DNA of 35,909 bases from an uncultured Acidobacteriota bacterium (GTDB taxonomy: Bacteria; Acidobacteriota; Terriglobia; Bryobacterales; Bryobacteraceae). The stretch lies in NCBI GenBank assembly GCA_900696665.1, contig CAADGY010000122.1, forward strand, positions 1-35,909, given 5' to 3'. A model generated the notes under the pieces. The model was not told the DNA's origin. It worked only from the letters and a program-made list of their open reading frames with translations, and searched no databases. How positions within the stretch are numbered: the stretch's first letter is position 1; each line of letters starts with the position of its first letter. Made by a program: the position numbers and the translations under genes. Of this stretch, positions 32,281 to 35,909 are shown in pieces.

Positions 32281-35200
32281 ATGAAGCAGGGGCGTACCCG
32301 AAATCCGTACGCGTTATTTGCAGCCTTGATTTTGCTTGCGGCGGTGGGATGGTTTTCCAAGCAACCACTGCAAGCACAAGTGCTGTATGGATCCATCATC
32401 GGTACCGTATCCGACCCGAGCGGTGCGGTAATTCCCGACGCCAAGATTCAAATTACCAATACGGCGACGGGCCTGGTCCGGGACACCGTCGCCGATGGCA
32501 GCGGTCGTTTTTCGATAATTAACGTTTTGGCCGGATCGTACGATCTGAGAGCTGAGGCGACCGGCTTTCGGCCGTATTCGAGCACCGGCATTAGCGTCAG
32601 CATTAACACAGTCACCCGCGCTGATGTAAAGCTCGAGGTCGGCGGCGTTACGGAGGCGGTGACGGTGGCCGCATCGGCTGCACTTCTGCAGACAGATAAA
32701 TCGGATGTGCACACCGAAATTCAGACCACGGCTCTGACCAACCTTCCGCTGCCGGGTTATCGTAATTACCAGACATTGATCAACCTGGTTCCCGGCTCCA
32801 CGCCGGCGGCATTCCAGAATGCGGTAGTGGACACTCCGGCGCGGGCGTTGACCACGAATGTGAACGGCACCGCGCGTAACAACAACAATACCTTGACCGA
32901 TGGCGCTGCGAACGTTTTTATCTGGCTGCCGCACCACACGGTTTACGTGCAGCCGGTGGAGAGCATCGAAACAGTGAACATCACCACTGGTTCGTTCGAT
33001 GCCGAGCAGGGGATGGCGGGCGGCGCGGCGATCACGGTCGCCACGAAGTCCGGAACGAACGATCTACACGGCTCCGCATTCTGGTTCCATGGCAACCAGC
33101 ACCTCAATTCCGGGGCTTACGTAAAATCTTCGACGTATGTGAAACCGGTGTCAGCCTTCAACCAGGCCGGCGGCACCATCGGCGGCCCCATTAAGAAGGA
33201 CAAGCTGTTTTATTTCTTCAGCTTCGAGCGTACTTGGGAACGCAATGGTCTTTTCGGGGACTATGGCGTACCTCCGGCGGACTTCCGGCGCGGCGACTTC
33301 AGCGCATGGAAAGACTACTCGATTGTTTATGACCCAGCGACCATGGTCAACAACAACCCCGCGACCCGGACCCCGTTTCCCAATAACGTGATTCCGGGTA
33401 ATCGGATCAGTCCCATCTTCAGCAAGATCCAGCAAATGGCGCCGGCGCCCAATCAGATATCGCCCACAGATCCTTTGAACCTGGACGACAATTTTGGAGT
33501 TGGCGGCAGCATGAAACTGGACCGGAGCAACTATGACGTCAAGGGGAATTGGGCAGCCAGCCCGAAACTGATGATCTGGAGCAGCTACAGCCGCATGGAT
33601 GCGCCGGTAGCCGGCAAGTATGCCTTCGGCGATCTCGGCGGCCCGGAGATGGGTACTCACGGATTCGGCGATACCAATGTGAACATTCCCCGCGCCGGAT
33701 TCACCTATACGTTTTCACCGACCTTCCTGATGGACGGTGTGTTCGGCTACTCGCGCTTCGACCAGGAGGTGAGCATCCCAGGGCAGGATCAAAACGTCGG
33801 CCTGGATGTCTGGGGCATTCCAGGCACCAACGGCGGGCGCCAGTACGCGGACGACCGGCGGTATGGCGGCGTGCCGCACCTGGCCGACTTTGGCTTCGAC
33901 CGTTGGGGCGTAGACGCGACATGGGCGCCGCTGTTCCGCAACGATCGCAGCTACACCTACACCACAAACTTCAGCAAGATCTGGGGCGCTCACGAAGTGC
34001 GCTTCGGATATGACATGCGGCGGCACGAGATGAATCACTGGCAGCCGGAAACCGCCAATCCGCGCGGCAGGATCTCCTTCTCGGGCGGCTCCACTGTGTT
34101 ACCCGGCCAGCAAGTCCGAGCGCCGAATTCCTACGGGGCGGCACTGTTGGGCCTTGTCAATGAGTACACGAAATCCATCCAGTTCCTTCTGATGAAGACT
34201 CGCGAGTGGCAGCACGCCTGGTATTTCCGCGACCGGTGGCAGGCTACGCGCAAGCTGACCTTGAACCTGGGATTGCGCTACGAATACTATCCGCTGATCA
34301 ACCGGGGCGACCGGGGCATCGAGCGGTGGGACCCCTACACCAATATCGTGACAATGGGCGGACTGGGCAACGTACCGTGGGAAAACGGTATTAAGGTGAG
34401 CAAGAAGCTGTTCGCTCCGCGTGTCGGATTTGCCTACCGTGTAACTGACGATTGGGTGGTCCGCAGCGGCTACGGAATTACCTACGATCCCATTCCCTTC
34501 TCCCGTCCGTTGCGTGGACTCTACCCCGCGACTCTGACCGGAACGTGGAACCGGAGTACCGCGGGAGCGGATTTCCGCGATGCTTCCTACGGTTGGTACA
34601 ACCAGATTAGCCAGGGCATTCCGGATGTTCCAACCCCCGACATCAGCACCGGCGTTTTGACACTGCCGCTGAACCTCGACATGGGGCCGCGCAGTCCGTG
34701 GGGAGGTATGCTCCACCGCGGCTACATCCAAAGCTGGAACTTCAGTATCGAGCGCAAACTGCCGTTCGATGCTGTCGGAAGCGTGGCCTACGTCGGCACC
34801 AAGACCGTCCACCAGTTGCTCGACCGGGACATCAATGCGACGCCGCCGGGCACGCTCAGCAGTTCGCAACGCCCCCTGGCTCTGCTTTACGGCAAGACGA
34901 ACAATGCGCAGATGTGGGATGGCATCGGCAACGGCAGCTATCACGCCCTGCAGGCAACCTTCGATAAGAACTTTTCGCGCGGCCTGTTCATGAAGGGTTC
35001 TTACACCTGGTCAAAGGCGCTCAGCATGCAGGATGACACCGGATGGGCCGAATTGCCCTATTGGGACTGGGAACCGATGATCAACCGGAACTATGCTCCG
35101 GCGGGTTACGACCGCACTCACATGTTCACCATGGCGTGGGTCTACGAACTGCCGTTCGGTAATGGCCGGAAATATAACCTGAGCGGGATTGCAGATACCA

Positions 35201-35709
35201 TTCTCGGCGGGTGGCGCATCAACGGAATGTTCAGCGCCTATACCGGCACACCCATTAACATAACCGCCAGCGGCGATTCCGTCCGCTGCTTCAGTTGCCA
35301 GCAGACGGCGGACGTCGTCGGTCGGGTACGCCGGATCGACAACGAACGCGGCCCCGGAAAACCTTTCCTGGATCCCGCAGCTTTTGCCGACCCGCTGTGG
35401 TCTTTCAACGCAAGCAACCCGGTTTACCGCTTCGGAACGCTCGGCCGTAACGCCATCCGGGGACCCGGCTTCTGGCGCCTGGATCCGATGATCTCGAAGA
35501 TATTCAGTATCACCGAACGGTTCAAGGCCGAATTCCGGGCGGAAGCCAATAACGGTACGAATACGCCCAGGTGGAACAATCCGAATACAAGCCTGGGACA
35601 GATTCAGAGGAACGCCGCCGGGCAGGTGACCGACTATCGCAACTTTATGGCGATCACCGGCGCCGGCGAACTCCGAGTCATACGGCTCGGCCTGCGGCTG
35701 AGCTTCTGA
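32281..35709 (+). CDS. Oar-like TonB-dependent receptor with carboxypeptidase-regulatory-like domain
   Basis: This 1142-residue outer-membrane protein has a signal peptide (about 1-37, ending LQAQ), a carboxypeptidase-regulatory-like domain (about 40-125) with GTVSDPSGAVIPDAKIQITN, and a plug region (about 135-240) with LTNLPLPGYRNYQTLINLVPGS. A large beta-barrel follows, with the frequent aromatic and short-loop pattern; it includes HGSAFWFHGNQHLN and ends in VIRLGLRLSF, a C-terminal aromatic as expected for outer-membrane insertion. In Acidobacteria these very abundant receptors are linked to uptake or processing of polymers; the cargo is unknown. A canonical TonB box is not obvious. The gene has its own ribosome site and a terminator 27 bp after the stop. 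Confidence 0.93.
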   Translation: MKQGRTRNPYALFAALILLAAVGWFSKQPLQAQVLYGSIIGTVSDPSGAVIPDAKIQITNTATGLVRDTVADGSGRFSIINVLAGSYDLRAEATGFRPYSSTGISVSINTVTRADVKLEVGGVTEAVTVAASAALLQTDKSDVHTEIQTTALTNLPLPGYRNYQTLINLVPGSTPAAFQNAVVDTPARALTTNVNGTARNNNNTLTDGAANVFIWLPHHTVYVQPVESIETVNITTGSFDAEQGMAGGAAITVATKSGTNDLHGSAFWFHGNQHLNSGAYVKSSTYVKPVSAFNQAGGTIGGPIKKDKLFYFFSFERTWERNGLFGDYGVPPADFRRGDFSAWKDYSIVYDPATMVNNNPATRTPFPNNVIPGNRISPIFSKIQQMAPAPNQISPTDPLNLDDNFGVGGSMKLDRSNYDVKGNWAASPKLMIWSSYSRMDAPVAGKYAFGDLGGPEMGTHGFGDTNVNIPRAGFTYTFSPTFLMDGVFGYSRFDQEVSIPGQDQNVGLDVWGIPGTNGGRQYADDRRYGGVPHLADFGFDRWGVDATWAPLFRNDRSYTYTTNFSKIWGAHEVRFGYDMRRHEMNHWQPETANPRGRISFSGGSTVLPGQQVRAPNSYGAALLGLVNEYTKSIQFLLMKTREWQHAWYFRDRWQATRKLTLNLGLRYEYYPLINRGDRGIERWDPYTNIVTMGGLGNVPWENGIKVSKKLFAPRVGFAYRVTDDWVVRSGYGITYDPIPFSRPLRGLYPATLTGTWNRSTAGADFRDASYGWYNQISQGIPDVPTPDISTGVLTLPLNLDMGPRSPWGGMLHRGYIQSWNFSIERKLPFDAVGSVAYVGTKTVHQLLDRDINATPPGTLSSSQRPLALLYGKTNNAQMWDGIGNGSYHALQATFDKNFSRGLFMKGSYTWSKALSMQDDTGWAELPYWDWEPMINRNYAPAGYDRTHMFTMAWVYELPFGNGRKYNLSGIADTILGGWRINGMFSAYTGTPINITASGDSVRCFSCQQTADVVGRVRRIDNERGPGKPFLDPAAFADPLWSFNASNPVYRFGTLGRNAIRGPGFWRLDPMISKIFSITERFKAEFRAEANNGTNTPRWNNPNTSLGQIQRNAAGQVTDYRNFMAITGAGELRVIRLGLRLSF

Positions 35710-35735
35710 TATGGGGCGACCTTGTCAAGGGTTCA

Positions 35736-35757
35736 CGAAAAGCCCGGCTTTCGTTTT
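35736..35757 (+). terminator. Probable intrinsic terminator after the receptor gene
   Basis: CGAAAAGC and GCTTTCG form a 7-bp stem with one bulged A and a CCG loop (35736-35753), followed directly by TTTT (35754-35757). It starts 27 nt after the receptor stop, and no gene follows in the remaining 150 bp, where I see nothing else. Confidence 0.6.
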
Positions 35758-35909
35758 CGACGAGAGTTGAACCAAGCCTGAAGACAGCAGAGCAGGTGAC
35801 ACGACAAGAGGCAAATGCGACGGTTGATCACTCTGATATCCGCGGGTCGAGACCGCACAGTCGTGATCCGTCGGGAGCTGCCTCGGACTAGGGACGCGGG
35901 TTGGGCTGG

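Noticed and set aside
1-35909. CRISPR arrays, tRNA or rRNA genes, prophage, toxin-antitoxin or defence islands
   Set aside because: I saw no regularly spaced repeats, tRNA-like cloverleafs, phage structural genes or known defence proteins when reading both strands.

Overview
The window looks like chromosome of a high-GC soil acidobacterium, probably of the Bryobacterales / Solibacter group. Three things point there: a secreted beta-propeller-type protein ending in what looks like the TIGR03437 (Solibacter-type) C-terminal domain, a 1142-residue Oar-like TonB-dependent receptor with an N-terminal carboxypeptidase-regulatory-like domain, and many small secreted enzymes (DUF1080, Gfo/Idh/MocA with a signal peptide, CocE/NonD hydrolase, SGNH hydrolase). 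The placement rests on gene content only.

Layout. 1-~1190: the left part of an IS110-family element on the minus strand (transposase cut by the window edge), with a strongly folded non-coding leader that fits a bridge RNA. 1340-7081, plus strand: valS-nadC-birA-coaX-unknown gene, a tight cofactor and translation operon. 7089-10044, minus strand: CocE-like hydrolase then a secreted Gfo/Idh oxidoreductase. 10117-15817, plus strand: NfeD-like protein, flotillin, phosphotriesterase-like hydrolase, DUF3108 protein, SGNH hydrolase, methyltransferase. 15878-17425: a secreted, probably TIM-barrel, unknown protein behind a compact promoter with a 12-bp palindrome. 17426-17780: 355 bp without a recognisable gene. 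17781-24651, minus strand: one long head-to-tail series read as nifS-like desulfurase, mnmA, LpxL-like acyltransferase, DUF1080 protein, scpA, scpB, rluB-type pseudouridine synthase, CoA-binding protein. 24680-35709, plus strand: SBBP/TIGR03437 protein, SAM hydrolase (DUF62), mutM, homocysteine methyltransferase-MTHFR fusion, TsaC/YrdC protein, a 6S RNA, ymdB-type phosphodiesterase, and the TonB-dependent receptor followed by a probable intrinsic terminator.

Functional links: the desulfurase supplies sulfur to MnmA for tRNA 2-thiouridine; ScpA and ScpB form the condensin accessory pair; NadC, BirA and CoaX make or load NAD, biotin and CoA cofactors; the SAM hydrolase and the HMT-MTHFR fusion both touch the methionine/SAM cycle; NfeD and flotillin form a membrane-microdomain pair. 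Most of the window is ordinary housekeeping. The parts most worth a second look are the IS110 leader RNA and its transposase lacking the first DEDD aspartate, the 6S RNA between tsaC and ymdB, the palindrome-bearing promoter at 15843-15871, and the unknown fifth gene of the valS-coaX operon.
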